Shown here one piece after another: positions 1-9,043 of a DNA stretch of 64,000 bases (position 1 is its first letter; every line of letters starts with the position of its first letter). The position numbers and the translations under genes are program-made. The notes under the pieces are model-generated. The model saw only the letters and a program-made list of their open reading frames with translations. It was not told the DNA's origin and searched no databases. The DNA is from JBARDN01 sp050736695 (GTDB lineage: Bacteria > Desulfobacterota > Binatia > Binatales > Binataceae), in NCBI GenBank assembly GCA_050736695.1, contig JBOHWH010000170.1:1-64000 (forward strand). Direction: 5' to 3'.

Positions 1-227
1 ATATGCAGCAGCTTCATAACGCCCGCGTGATCGAAAAACTTGGAGGCGCAATTATCGTCAAAGACGACGAGTGCCTGGCGGAGAATCTGGCGCGCGAAAT
101 GAAATTGCTGCTCGGCGATTCGGCGCGGCTGGTCGAAATGGGTGCGCGCGCGCACACCGCCGTGTTTCCCGATTCCGCCGCGCGCGTCGCGCGAGTTTGC
201 TTCAACACCGCGCTGGTGGAGAACTAG
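1..227 (+). CDS. murG: MurG, C-terminal end (partial)
   Basis: The window opens inside this gene; the true start lies upstream. About 74 C-terminal residues are visible. They match the end of the GT28 glycosyltransferase MurG: an N-A-x-x-I/V-E-x-x-G-G-A segment (acceptor/UDP-binding C-domain) followed by the terminal helices of the family. MurG transfers GlcNAc from UDP-GlcNAc to lipid I at the inner face of the membrane, giving lipid II. The gene is immediately followed by murC, murB, an ftsQ-like gene, ftsA and ftsZ, which is the usual dcw order and supports the call. Only the tail can be judged, so completeness is unknown. Confidence 0.85.
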   Translation, partial: MQQLHNARVIEKLGGAIIVKDDECLAENLAREMKLLLGDSARLVEMGARAHTAVFPDSAARVARVCFNTALVEN

Positions 228-232
228 ATCGA

Positions 233-1657
233 TTGGACAACGCTTTCACATCGGGACTGCTCGCGCCCAAACGCCGGCTCCATTTCATTGGAATCGGCGG
301 CGCCGGAATGAGCGGGATCGCGGAGCTGTCGCTGCGGCTTGGCTTCGCAGTCAGCGGATGCGATCTCGCGGCGAGCGCCGCGACCGCGCGGCTTTCTTCG
401 CTCGGCGCGCAGATCGAAGTCGGGCATCATCCGTCGCATCTGCGTCCGCCGCTCGACGCGATCGTAATTTCCTCCGCGATAAAATTTTCTAATCCCGAAG
501 TTGCACGCGCCCGCGATCTCAAGATCCCGGTGATCGCGCGGGCCGAGATGCTGGGCGAGCTCTTGCGGATGGCGAAGCTTGGCGTCGCGGTCGCGGGCAC
601 TCACGGCAAGACCACCACCACCGCGCTGGTCGCGCTGATCATGGAAGAGGCGGGGCTTGACCCCACGGTCGCGGTTGGCGGAAACCTGCGCAACACCGGA
701 ACCAACGTGCGCCTCGGCCGCGGCGATTACATGGTCGCCGAGGCCGACGAGAGTGACGCGTCGTTCCTTCTGCTGCTGCCGACGATCGCGATCGTCACCA
801 ATATCGATCCCGAGCATCTGGACCATTACGGTTCGATGGATCGCCTGCGCGAGGCGTTCGCGAGCTTTATCAATCGGGTGCCGTTCTATGGACGCGCGGT
901 TCTGGGAATCGACAGCGTGAACGTACGCGCGATGCTCGCGCAGGTGCGCAAGCCAATCATTACCTACGGAGTCGCGGCCGACGCGGACCTGCGCGCCGAA
1001 GCAATTGTGATCGACGGCCTGTCGACGCGCTTCGAAGTGATTTTCAAAGACGCGCCGCTCGGCACCGTTACGCTTCCCACCCCGGGCGTGCACGTCGCGA
1101 TGAACTCGCTCGCCGCGATCGCGGTCGCGCTCGAGCTGGGAATCGATTTCCAGGTTGCCGCGCACGCGCTTTCCGAGTTTGGTGGGATCGCCCGGCGCTT
1201 CGAGATCAGGGGCGAGAGCAATGGAAGGATCGTGCTCGACGATTACGCGCATCATCCGACTGAGGTTCGCGCGACGCTCGCCGCCGCACGCGCGGGATTC
1301 AAGCGCCGCGTCGTAGCCGTGTTCCAGCCTCATCGCTACACCAGGATGCGCGATCTGTTCGACGAATTTCTAAACGCCTTCGATGACGCCGGCGCGCTCT
1401 ATCTGCTCGACATTTATCCGGCCGGCGAGGATCCGATTCCCGGGGTCTCTTCGCGGCGCCTGTACGAGGCGATTCGCGCGCGCGGCCATCTGGAAATTCA
1501 TTATCTGACTGGCGAGCTCGAGCCTGCTCGTGAAGTCGCACAAGCCTCCCGCGCGGGTGATTTAATTGTCACGCTCGGCGCCGGCGATATCAACAAACTC
1601 GGCGACCGGATTCTCGGTGCGCTCGCAGACGAGGCCAAGCCGCATGAGCATGCTTGA
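233..1657 (+). CDS. murC: UDP-N-acetylmuramate--L-alanine ligase MurC
   Basis: Cytoplasmic ATP-dependent ligase adding L-Ala to UDP-MurNAc. I place the start at TTG 233 (474 aa), 5 bases after the murG stop, because the frame upstream has no convincing ATG, a GGTGGAG ribosome site ends 11 bases before it, and the family's N-terminal Rossmann motif GIGGAGMSG then falls at residues 20-28. The Mur-ligase P-loop GTHGKTTT is at residues 122-129, and the DDYAHHP motif typical of MurC is at 336-342. The length is normal for the family. It overlaps murB by 14 bases, implying coupled translation in the dcw operon. Confidence 0.95.
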   Translation: MDNAFTSGLLAPKRRLHFIGIGGAGMSGIAELSLRLGFAVSGCDLAASAATARLSSLGAQIEVGHHPSHLRPPLDAIVISSAIKFSNPEVARARDLKIPVIARAEMLGELLRMAKLGVAVAGTHGKTTTTALVALIMEEAGLDPTVAVGGNLRNTGTNVRLGRGDYMVAEADESDASFLLLLPTIAIVTNIDPEHLDHYGSMDRLREAFASFINRVPFYGRAVLGIDSVNVRAMLAQVRKPIITYGVAADADLRAEAIVIDGLSTRFEVIFKDAPLGTVTLPTPGVHVAMNSLAAIAVALELGIDFQVAAHALSEFGGIARRFEIRGESNGRIVLDDYAHHPTEVRATLAAARAGFKRRVVAVFQPHRYTRMRDLFDEFLNAFDDAGALYLLDIYPAGEDPIPGVSSRRLYEAIRARGHLEIHYLTGELEPAREVAQASRAGDLIVTLGAGDINKLGDRILGALADEAKPHEHA

Positions 1658-2546
1658 GCGCGAGCTGCATAGCCGTTTCGGCGAGCGCTTGATGGCGGAG
1701 CGTCCGCTGGCCGAGTTGACTTCGTTTCAAATCGGTGGACCCGCGGATCTCTATGTCGCGGTCGAAGACGAAGCGGAACTCTGCCACGCGATGGCGGCCG
1801 CGTATCGCAGCAGCACGCCCGCATTCTGCCTGGGTGCGGGAACCAATTTGCTGGTGAGCGATCGGGGCGTGCGCGGATTGGTCGTGCGCCTTGGCGAAGG
1901 CTTTCGCAAAATCGAGATCGACGCGATGCACGTAGCCTCAGGCGCGGCGGTTGATTTCGGTGCGCTGGTTGAGACGGTGGTCGAGCAAAGCCTGGGCGGG
2001 CTCGAGTTCGGCGAGGGAATTCCGGGAACCGTCGGCGGCGGCCTGGTGATGAACGCCGGCGCGTTCGGCGGTGAGATCGCGAAAGTGGTGACGATTGTTC
2101 ACGGCGTGACGCGCCAAGGCGTTGCGCGCAATCTGACCAAAGACGAAATCAATTTCGCCTACCGGCGGACCAGGCTTCCGGCTGGATTTATAATCACGCG
2201 GGTCGAGTTCGAGCTTGCCCGCGGCGATCGCGAGGCGCTGCGCGAGCGCGTCGGCGAGGTGCGCGCGCGGCGCGCGGCGCGTCAACCGCGCGGAGTTCCC
2301 AACGCCGGATCGATCTTCAAAAATCCTCCCGGCACGTTTGCAGGAAAGTTGCTCGAAGGCGCAGGGTTAAAAGGGCTGCGCCTCGGCGGTGCGGCGTTCT
2401 CGGATCGGCACGCGAATTTTATCGTCAATCTTGGCGGTGCACGCGCCGAAGAGGTCCGCGCCCTGATGGAGCTGGCGCGTAACCGCGTCAAGGAGCAAAG
2501 CGGCGTCTGGCTCGAGCCGGAGGTCAAGCTGGTGGGCGACTGGTAG
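1644..2546 (+). CDS. murB: UDP-N-acetylenolpyruvoylglucosamine reductase MurB (type II)
   Basis: FAD- and NADPH-dependent reductase that makes UDP-MurNAc from UDP-GlcNAc-enolpyruvate. The start ATG at 1644 overlaps the end of murC; an in-frame ATG two codons later is an alternative. The product is 300 aa, the size of the shorter type II MurB. Visible motifs: GAGTN (residues 64-68) and GIPGTVGGG (125-133) of the FAD domain, FAYRRTR in the substrate domain, G-S223-I-F-K-N-P carrying the catalytic serine that donates the proton, and LEPEV near residues 290-294 with the catalytic glutamate. Finding murB directly after murC without ddl follows a common bacterial dcw arrangement. Confidence 0.95.
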   Translation: MSMLERELHSRFGERLMAERPLAELTSFQIGGPADLYVAVEDEAELCHAMAAAYRSSTPAFCLGAGTNLLVSDRGVRGLVVRLGEGFRKIEIDAMHVASGAAVDFGALVETVVEQSLGGLEFGEGIPGTVGGGLVMNAGAFGGEIAKVVTIVHGVTRQGVARNLTKDEINFAYRRTRLPAGFIITRVEFELARGDREALRERVGEVRARRAARQPRGVPNAGSIFKNPPGTFAGKLLEGAGLKGLRLGGAAFSDRHANFIVNLGGARAEEVRALMELARNRVKEQSGVWLEPEVKLVGDW

Positions 2547-2596
2547 TCCGCACGCGGGAAGTGGCGTGCAGGCAGCGGTGTGGTGGAAGTGGTGCG

Positions 2597-3403
2597 GTGG
2601 TAGAAAGGCGAAAAGGAAAAGATGCGGCGAGATGGAACTCACGGATGGTGGGTATCGTCCTGTGCGCTTTTTTTATTCTGGGCGTGATGACCGGGTTCAG
2701 CACGCCCGGGCGCGCACTCACGCTGCGCGTCTGGAATCTTTTTTCCTCGTACTCCGCGCGATTCGATCGCGCCGCCGCTCCCGAAAATCCTTTGCTGCAA
2801 TGGGTTCGTGAGGCCACCCGCTCAGTGGAGACACAATTGGGCATCAAGCGCGCGCCGATTGCCAAGCTGCCCGGAGTGCGGCAGGGCGGAGCGATCGCGA
2901 TGGTCGAGCGGCACGACGGATTCTACGCGCTGTTCGCCGACGGCGCGCTGGAGGGTCCGTTCTCGCCCAACTCCGAGGGCGACCTGCCGATCCTGAGCGG
3001 CGACCGGGCGGAGAATTCGCGTGGAACCGAACTGGTCGCATACGCCGCGACGATGGTCCGCGCGGAGGCCGAGCTGTCGCATCTGGTGTCGGAGATGAGC
3101 ATCGATGACGACGAAGTCGCCGCGCTCTTTTTGGATCGCGCGCGCACCGAGGTTTTGATCGATCTCGATAATGCGCCCGCCGAGATAAGACGGGCGAATG
3201 AAGTGCTCGGGAAGTGGCGCGGACGCGAACGGACGATCGCCGTGCTGGATATGACCACGCCCGACGAAGCTGTCGTGCGCCTGGCCGCGGCCGATGCGCC
3301 AGCGCAGCATCGGCACGGTGCGGTGCGCAAGGTCTCGGTCCGTTCCGGAGACACGAGGACCGGCAAATCGGGCGCGGTGCGGAGGGAGTCCGTGAGGCGA
3401 TGA
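2597..3403 (+). CDS. ftsQ: FtsQ-like divisome membrane protein
   Basis: Position between murB and ftsA, a basic N-terminal tail, one membrane segment and a periplasmic part with beta-rich FtsQ-type features (ADGALEGPF, LPILSG, and a late conserved IDL/VLDM-like strand) point to a divergent FtsQ, the bitopic scaffold linking FtsL/B to the divisome. I see no clear POTRA signature, so the call rests partly on synteny. The start is uncertain: GTG 2597 (chosen, GGAAG upstream, leaves a short basic cytoplasmic tail), GTG 2561, or ATG 2645, which would remove the whole cytoplasmic tail. The stop overlaps the ftsA ATG in ATGA. Confidence 0.65.
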   Translation: MVERRKGKDAARWNSRMVGIVLCAFFILGVMTGFSTPGRALTLRVWNLFSSYSARFDRAAAPENPLLQWVREATRSVETQLGIKRAPIAKLPGVRQGGAIAMVERHDGFYALFADGALEGPFSPNSEGDLPILSGDRAENSRGTELVAYAATMVRAEAELSHLVSEMSIDDDEVAALFLDRARTEVLIDLDNAPAEIRRANEVLGKWRGRERTIAVLDMTTPDEAVVRLAAADAPAQHRHGAVRKVSVRSGDTRTGKSGAVRRESVRR

Positions 3404-4617
3404 GGAACCTGCTGACAGGATTGGACGTGGGCACCAGCAAGGTCTGCGCGCTCGTCGCGGAAGCGAGTTCCGAGGGCGATGTGGCTGTGCTCGGCCACGG
3501 AGTCGCGCCATGCACGGGTCTGCGCAAGGGAGTCGTGGTCAATATCGAAGCGACGGTCGAGGCGATTCGCGCAGCGCTCGACGAGGCCGAGAAAACCTCA
3601 GGCCTGCGCATCGGCTCGGTCGTCGCGGGCGTAGCCGGTCCGCATATCCGCGGCCTCAATAGCCACGGAATCGTCGCGGTGCGCGGCGGAGAAGTCGGTG
3701 CGCGCGACGTCGAGCGAGTGATCGACGCGGCGCGCGCGGTGGCGATTCCGCTGGACCGCCAGGTCTTACACATCTTGCCGCAGCAATTCGCAGTCGATGA
3801 TCAGGAAGGCGTGCGCGAGCCGATCGGGATGGCGGGCGTGCGCCTCGAGGCGCGCATCCATATCGTTACCGCGGCGCAGAGTTACGGCCAGAACCTGACC
3901 AAGTGCTGCGAGCGCGCGGGGATTACTCCGGCCGAGATGGTTTTCGAGCCGCTCGCGTCGGCGGAGGCAGCGCTGTTTCCCGAAGAACGCGAGCTTGGCG
4001 TCGCGCTGATCGATATCGGCGGCGGCACGACTGACATCATCGTGTTTCATGCCGGCGCCGTGATGCATACCGCCGTGCTGCCGTTGGGCGGAAATCATTT
4101 GACCAGCGACATCGCGGCCGGAATCCGCACGCCGATCGCGGAAGCGGAGAAGCTCAAGATTGCTTACGGTGCCGCGACCAATCAGGTCGTACGGCGCGAC
4201 GAGATGGTGCGGGTGGCGGGTGTGGGCGGACGCGAGCCGAAGGCGATCGCGCGCCGGATGCTCACCGACATCATCGAGCCGCGGATGGAAGAGATACTCG
4301 CGATGGCGCAGCGCGAAATCATGCGCTCGGGCGTGGCCGACAGCCTCGCCTCGGGAATCGTGCTGGTGGGCGGCACGTCGCTGCTCGAAGGCACCCAGGA
4401 ATTGGCGGAGCGGATTTTTGGAGTTCCGGTCCGGCGCGGGCTTCCGATCAATCTTAAAGGGATGCCCGAGGAATTGATGAAACCGATGTATACCACCGCG
4501 GCGGGTTTGATCCTGTGCCAGGGCACCGCTCGCGGGGTTAACGGCGTGGCCGGACGCTACGGGCGATGGGGCAGACTGCGTATTCGCTTGAGCGACTGGG
4601 TGAGAGATTTCTTTTGA
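3400..4617 (+). CDS. ftsA: Cell division protein FtsA
   Basis: Actin-like ATPase that tethers FtsZ to the membrane and recruits late division proteins. The product is 405 aa, starting at the ATG overlapping the upstream stop (ATGA) with a strong GGAGGGAG site at 3381-3388. Actin-fold phosphate loops are visible: GLDVGTSKV near residue 7, DIGGGTTDI in the middle and GIVLVGGTSLLEG near residue 325. The C-terminus ends in a basic, aromatic stretch (RWGRLRIRLSDWVRDFF) that fits the amphipathic membrane-targeting helix of FtsA. It is followed directly by ftsZ, as usual. Confidence 0.96.
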   Translation: MRNLLTGLDVGTSKVCALVAEASSEGDVAVLGHGVAPCTGLRKGVVVNIEATVEAIRAALDEAEKTSGLRIGSVVAGVAGPHIRGLNSHGIVAVRGGEVGARDVERVIDAARAVAIPLDRQVLHILPQQFAVDDQEGVREPIGMAGVRLEARIHIVTAAQSYGQNLTKCCERAGITPAEMVFEPLASAEAALFPEERELGVALIDIGGGTTDIIVFHAGAVMHTAVLPLGGNHLTSDIAAGIRTPIAEAEKLKIAYGAATNQVVRRDEMVRVAGVGGREPKAIARRMLTDIIEPRMEEILAMAQREIMRSGVADSLASGIVLVGGTSLLEGTQELAERIFGVPVRRGLPINLKGMPEELMKPMYTTAAGLILCQGTARGVNGVAGRYGRWGRLRIRLSDWVRDFF

Positions 4618-4685
4618 CACGCCGACGAAAGAAAAACTGGAGCTGTCAGCAAACTTTGCCGGTAGGTGGTGGAGGAGGTTCGCAC

Positions 4686-5978
4686 ATGATTGAATTGGTG
4701 AGTAACCCCGATTTGGGCGCGCGCATAAAGGTAATCGGCGCAGGCGGATGCGGCGGCAACGCGATCAATCACATGATCGCTTCCGGCGTCCGCAATGTTG
4801 ATTTTATCGCCGTCAATACCGATTCGCAGGCGCTCCAGAACAATCACGCGCCTCTGAAACTTCAGATCGGCGAGACGCTGACTCGAGGCCGCGGCGCGGG
4901 CGGCAATCCTGAAATCGGGCGCAAGGCCGCGCTCGAAGATGAAGAGCGAATCCGCGCCGAGCTGGCCGACGCCGAAATGGTCTTCGTCACCGCCGGAATG
5001 GGCGGAGGCACCGGCACCGGCTCCGCGCCGGTTATCGCCCGAGTTGCGCGCGAGCTTGGCGCGCTGACCGTCGGCGTGGTGACCAAGCCGTTTCAGTTCG
5101 AGGCGCGCAAGCGGATGGCGCAAGCGGAAGAGGGTCTGCGCGAGCTGAAGAACTCAGTCGATACGCTGATCACAATTCCAAATCAGCGTCTGCTCTCGGT
5201 AGCCAATCGCAACACTTCCCTGCGCGAGGCATTCGCCAAAGCCGACGACGTGCTGTTGCAGGCGGTCCGCGGAATTTCGGAGCTGGTCACGGTTCACGGG
5301 CTCATCAATCTCGATTTCGCCGACGTGCGATCGATCATGTCGGAGATGGGGATGGCGATGATGGGCGCGGCGACGGCGTCGGGGGAGAATCGCGCGGTCG
5401 AAGCGGCGCAGCGCGCGATCTCGAGTCCGCTGCTCGAAGACGTTTCGATCAAGGGCGCGCGCGGATTGCTGATCAACGTGACCGGCGGCCCCGAGATGTC
5501 GCTGTACGAAGTGAACGAAGCGGCCAGCCTGATCCAGGAAGAGGCCGACGAGGACGCGAACATCATTTTTGGCGCGGTCGTCGATGAAACCGCCGGCAAC
5601 GAAATTCGCGTGACGGTTATCGCGACCGGCTTCGGCGAGAAGGACCTGGCGTCGTTCTCGAAGTATTCGCCGTCGGGAGCGCCGATCACGACGCCGATCA
5701 TGGCAGCCTCGACGCGACCGGTGGATCCTGCGGAGATTCGACCGACCCTCGCGCCGTCACCGGCGCAGATGTCGGGACAAGTGCGACAGTTCCCCGGCGG
5801 CAAACCGGTGCGCCGGATGGGATTGATCGTCGATGAGAGCAGTCTGGATATTCCGGCGTTCAAGCGGCGCGGTACGACTGACGCAAGCGGTGACCAGGAG
5901 CGGCTCGAGCCGAACGCGCTGCTCGACGGTGACGACAAGCTCGACGTGCCGACCTTCCTGCGCAAGCACATCGACTAG
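4686..5978 (+). CDS. ftsZ: Cell division GTPase FtsZ
   Basis: Tubulin-like GTPase forming the Z ring. ATG 4686 is preceded by GGAGGAGG at 4670-4677. The 430-aa product has the nucleotide-binding GAGGCGGNA, the tubulin signature GGGTGTGSAP starting at residue 106, and the T7 loop NLDFADVRSIM whose aspartate completes the GTPase site of the next subunit. After the globular domain comes a linker of about 60 residues. The extreme C-terminus, DVPTFLRKHID (420-430), is the conserved peptide that binds FtsA and other partners. A second very similar motif, DIPAFKRRG, sits at 388-396 (see findings). Last gene of the dcw run. Confidence 0.97.
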   Translation: MIELVSNPDLGARIKVIGAGGCGGNAINHMIASGVRNVDFIAVNTDSQALQNNHAPLKLQIGETLTRGRGAGGNPEIGRKAALEDEERIRAELADAEMVFVTAGMGGGTGTGSAPVIARVARELGALTVGVVTKPFQFEARKRMAQAEEGLRELKNSVDTLITIPNQRLLSVANRNTSLREAFAKADDVLLQAVRGISELVTVHGLINLDFADVRSIMSEMGMAMMGAATASGENRAVEAAQRAISSPLLEDVSIKGARGLLINVTGGPEMSLYEVNEAASLIQEEADEDANIIFGAVVDETAGNEIRVTVIATGFGEKDLASFSKYSPSGAPITTPIMAASTRPVDPAEIRPTLAPSPAQMSGQVRQFPGGKPVRRMGLIVDESSLDIPAFKRRGTTDASGDQERLEPNALLDGDDKLDVPTFLRKHID

Positions 5979-6006
5979 CGGAAGATCGCAGGGAGCGCGG
6001 AGCAGC

Positions 6007-6098
6007 ACCCTCACTCACGCGTCACGGCGATTGCTAAAAAGAGCAATCGCCGCGCCGCGTCGCCCGCGTGCCAGTGGCACCTCCCGGAGGGAGAGGGT
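6007..6098. repeat. REP/BIME-like intergenic palindromic element
   Basis: Lies between the convergent ends of ftsZ and pckG. It begins ACCCTC and ends GAGGGT, and contains a perfect 11-bp stem (6025-6035 with 6042-6052, loop AAAAAG), a GTGCC/GGCAC hairpin at 6068-6080 and a CTCC/GGAG pair. Similar ACCCTCA...GAGGGT wording returns at 15350-15391 and 15511-15530. The 11-bp stem has no U-tract, so it may serve as a bidirectional terminator or simply be a dispersed palindromic repeat. Confidence 0.5.
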
Positions 6099-6142
6099 AT
6101 CTGTGGGCGCCGGAATGGCTCTTGCTCAAAACCTGGGCGCGA

Positions 6143-7924
6143 CTATTTCGCAGTCAGCGCGGCGGTCAGCTCTTGATGCTTGTCGCGCAAGGGCTTGGGC
6201 ATTGTCGGGCCGATTTTGTCGAAGAACTCGGCGGCTGAGTTCAATTCGATTTTCCATTCTTCCGGCTTGATCGCGAGATCTTCGCGGAGTTGTTCGGTCG
6301 AGATCTCGAGGCCGCTGAGATCCAGGTCGGAGAGCTTGGGCACGCCGCCGACCGATGTTTTCTCGGCGCTGACGCGGCCGCCGATCCGATCGAGCATCCA
6401 CTTGAGCACGCGCAGATTGTCGCCGAAGCCGGGCCACAGGAAGTTGCCGTCTTTGTCCTTGCGGAACCAATTGACCATGAAGATCTTCGGCGGATGCTTG
6501 ATCGATTTTTCCATCGCGAGCCAGTGGCCGAAGTAATCGCCGATGTTGTAGCCGCAGAACGGCAGCATCGCCATCGGATCGCGCCTGACCACGCCGACCG
6601 CTCCCGCAGCAGCCGCTGTGGTCTCCGAGCCCATCGTCGCGCCCATGAAAACGCCGTGGGTCCAGCTCTCGGATTCGAGTACCAGCGGAGTCGTGGTGGC
6701 GCGGCGTCCGCCGAACACGATCGCGGAAATCGGAACGCCCTTGGGATCGTTGGCGTGCGGCGAGAGCGCGGGATTATTGATCATCGGGGTCGTAAAGCGG
6801 CTATTCGGATGCGCGGCTTTCTCCTTTGATGACTTGTTCCACGGGCGCCCCTGCCAATCGAGGAGTCCTTCCGGCGGCGGCGCGTCGGTCCCTTCCCACC
6901 AGACGTCGCCGTCGGGTGTCATCGCGACGTTGGTGAAGATCGAGTCATGCCCGAGCATCTTCATCGCGTTTGGATTCGAATGAGAATTGGTGCCGGGCGC
7001 GACGCCGAAGTAACCGTTCTCCGGATTGACCGCCCACAGCCGTCCGTCGTCGCCGACGCGCAGCCACGCGATATCGTCGCCGACCGTGAAGACTTTCCAT
7101 CCGGCGAACGCGGGCGGCGGCGTCAGCATCGCGAGGTTGGTTTTTCCGCACGCGCTCGGGAACGCAGCCGCGACGTAAGTAGTCTCGCCCTTGGGATTCT
7201 GGATGCCGAGGATCAGCATGTGCTCGGCAAGCCAGCCCTCGCGCCGGCCCTGGTTGCTCGCGATTCTGAGTGCGAAGCATTTCTTGCTGAGCAGAGCGTT
7301 GCCGCCGTAGCCGGAGCCGACCGACCAGATCGCGTTGTCCTTTGGGAAGTGGCAGATCAGGCGGCGCTCAGGATTAACGTCGAGCGTGCAATGGACGCCG
7401 CGGCAGAAGTCGCCGCCGGCGCCGAGCTGTTCGAGCGCCTGCGTACCCATCCGCGTCATGATCCGCATATTGAGCGCGACATAGACGCTGTCGGTAATCT
7501 CGACGCCGACTTTTGCAAACGGTCCGAATGGTCCCATCACATACGGGATCACGTACATCGTGCGCCCGCGCATCGAGCCTTTAAGCCATCCGCGCAGCTT
7601 GGCGTAGGTCTCGGCGGGATCGGCCCAATTGTTGGTCGGTCCGGCGTCGCGTTTATCGGGCGAGCAGATGAGGGTGAGTTGCTCGGTGCGCGCGACGTCG
7701 TTCGGATTGGAACGATGCAGGTGGCTTTCTGGTTTTTTTTTCGCGTTGAGCGGAATCAAGACCCCGGATTTGACCGCGACCTCAGTCAGGCGGCGGCGTT
7801 CAGCTTCGGAGCCGTCGCACCAAACGATTTCGTCGGGAGTGGTGAGGGTTGCGATTTCCGCAACCCAATCAGCCAGAGCACGGCTCTTGGTGAGTGCGGA
7901 TTTGGTGTCGAGGTTTGGCGTCAC
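6143..7924 (-). CDS. pckG: Phosphoenolpyruvate carboxykinase (GTP)
   Basis: Cytosolic enzyme converting oxaloacetate and GTP to PEP, CO2 and GDP, the entry step to gluconeogenesis. The 593-aa length is typical of the GTP class. Visible motifs: SHLHRSNPNDVARTE (substrate/R-loop region), the P-loop FPSACGKTN with the hallmark reactive cysteine, the metal-binding GDDIAWL, and FCGYN in the nucleotide pocket. The start is GTG 7924 with GGAG about seven bases upstream. It stands alone between ftsZ (convergent) and the ferritin-like operon (same strand, separated by a terminator). Confidence 0.97.
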   Translation of the reverse strand: MTPNLDTKSALTKSRALADWVAEIATLTTPDEIVWCDGSEAERRRLTEVAVKSGVLIPLNAKKKPESHLHRSNPNDVARTEQLTLICSPDKRDAGPTNNWADPAETYAKLRGWLKGSMRGRTMYVIPYVMGPFGPFAKVGVEITDSVYVALNMRIMTRMGTQALEQLGAGGDFCRGVHCTLDVNPERRLICHFPKDNAIWSVGSGYGGNALLSKKCFALRIASNQGRREGWLAEHMLILGIQNPKGETTYVAAAFPSACGKTNLAMLTPPPAFAGWKVFTVGDDIAWLRVGDDGRLWAVNPENGYFGVAPGTNSHSNPNAMKMLGHDSIFTNVAMTPDGDVWWEGTDAPPPEGLLDWQGRPWNKSSKEKAAHPNSRFTTPMINNPALSPHANDPKGVPISAIVFGGRRATTTPLVLESESWTHGVFMGATMGSETTAAAAGAVGVVRRDPMAMLPFCGYNIGDYFGHWLAMEKSIKHPPKIFMVNWFRKDKDGNFLWPGFGDNLRVLKWMLDRIGGRVSAEKTSVGGVPKLSDLDLSGLEISTEQLREDLAIKPEEWKIELNSAAEFFDKIGPTMPKPLRDKHQELTAALTAK

Positions 7925-8051
7925 TTGATCACTCCGTATCAGCGCGTCGGTTATGGTGCCTATTATGCGAAAACCCGTACGCTGCGACTAACCGAATTGT
8001 AACATTTAGCCCAGCTAATAGTCCAATATCGCGATAAGGACTATAAGGCAA

Positions 8052-8083
8052 GCTTCATCGCCTGCAAAGCGCATCGATGAAGC
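8052..8083. other. Perfect 9-bp inverted repeat upstream of pckG
   Basis: GCTTCATCG at 8052-8060 is matched by CGATGAAGC at 8075-8083, with a 14-base loop. It sits about 130 bases upstream of the pckG start and just beyond the ferritin-operon terminator, so it could be an operator or a second terminator hairpin. No function can be assigned from sequence. Confidence 0.4.
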
Positions 8084-8092
8084 GTAAAAGCG

Positions 8093-8128
8093 ACGACGGC
8101 GCCGGCATTTAGATGCGAGCGCCGTCGT
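8093..8128 (-). terminator. Terminator of the ferritin-like operon
   Basis: A perfect 10-bp stem, ACGACGGCGC (8093-8102) with GCGCCGTCGT (8119-8128), 16-base loop. Read on the minus strand it lies about 50 bases past the stop at 8181 and is followed by a CGCTTTTAC tract, fitting a weak intrinsic terminator. Confidence 0.6.
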
Positions 8129-8180
8129 GTCTGGAGAAGGTCACGGCTCAAGGAGACCGAGTCTTATCGAGGCGACTTTC

Positions 8181-8948
8181 TCAATAGGCGGCGCTCTTGC
8201 GGGTTGATTCGACCAGGCGCTGGATTTCGGCTTCGGTGAATCCCGCGAGCAGGCGGGCCTCGCGTGCGATCGTGAGCATCATGCCGTCGTCGGTCTTCAG
8301 ATCTTCGGCTGCGCGCCGGCCGCCTCGGAAGTTGAAGACTTCATCGACGGTCTCCTGAAACGCGAGCGCGGCTGCGAGCCGCTCGGGGTCGCCCTCGGTC
8401 AGCTTGCGCATCCACTTCGAGCCCATCCTGACGTGCGTGATTTCGTCGGCGAGCACGTAGTCGATCGCGCGCTCGATCACCTCGTCGCCGTTACGCTGCG
8501 CGATTCGGATCAGTTGGTCGAACACGTCGCAGGCGAGGCCCTCGAGTCCGCGATTGATCCCGGCGACGCGGGCCGCCGGATCCTCGGCTTGGGTGCATCG
8601 CCACAGGATCTCGGTCTCGACGTAATCGCCCATCTTGCCGCCCATGTAGTTCAGCAGGCGCTCGAAAATTTCCGCGTGCCGGGATTCGTCCCAGACCTGG
8701 CGCGCCATATCGAGCTGGAACTCCCACGGCGCGTCGGGGAAATCGAACAGCGTGCGTCCCGCCGCTTCCATCGCCTGGAATTCGCCGGTCATGATTCCGT
8801 GCATGCGCGCGCGCAGCGCTTCTTCGTCGAGGGGCAGCGGACGGTTGTCGAGTCCTTGCTCTTCATTGATCTCGCGGACCTGCTTCCCGCGCATCAGGAC
8901 GATATGGTCGGGCCGCGCAAGGCGATCGACTGGGATACATCTTTCCAT
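8181..8948 (-). CDS. Ferritin-like diiron protein, paralog 1
   Basis: A 255-aa all-helical protein with a full carboxylate-bridged diiron ligand set: E56, E88-x-x-H91, E136 and E169-x-x-H172, spaced as in a four-helix ferritin-like bundle. It is closely related to the product of the next gene upstream (9044-9844); shared blocks include GEFQAMEAAGRT, ARQVWDESRHAEI and DEITHVRMGS. The ligand pattern makes iron binding and O2 chemistry likely (oxidase, oxygenase or ferroxidase), but I cannot name a substrate. It is the last gene of a TetR-headed operon. Start ATG 8948; the gap to the upstream gene is 95 bases. Confidence 0.8.
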   Translation of the reverse strand: MERCIPVDRLARPDHIVLMRGKQVREINEEQGLDNRPLPLDEEALRARMHGIMTGEFQAMEAAGRTLFDFPDAPWEFQLDMARQVWDESRHAEIFERLLNYMGGKMGDYVETEILWRCTQAEDPAARVAGINRGLEGLACDVFDQLIRIAQRNGDEVIERAIDYVLADEITHVRMGSKWMRKLTEGDPERLAAALAFQETVDEVFNFRGGRRAAEDLKTDDGMMLTIAREARLLAGFTEAEIQRLVESTRKSAAY

Positions 8949-9043
8949 CGTTCAAATTCCTCTGAGCGTTCGTTAAGGATTCGGAATCCGGGATTCCTCG
9001 CGCGGCAGCCACGCGCGGGAATGACGGGCCGATTCGGCATGGT

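Noticed and set aside
224..1333. 369-aa antisense frame inside murC
   Set aside because: Fully covered by a confident MurC gene; high-GC third-position shadow with no family resemblance or ribosome site.
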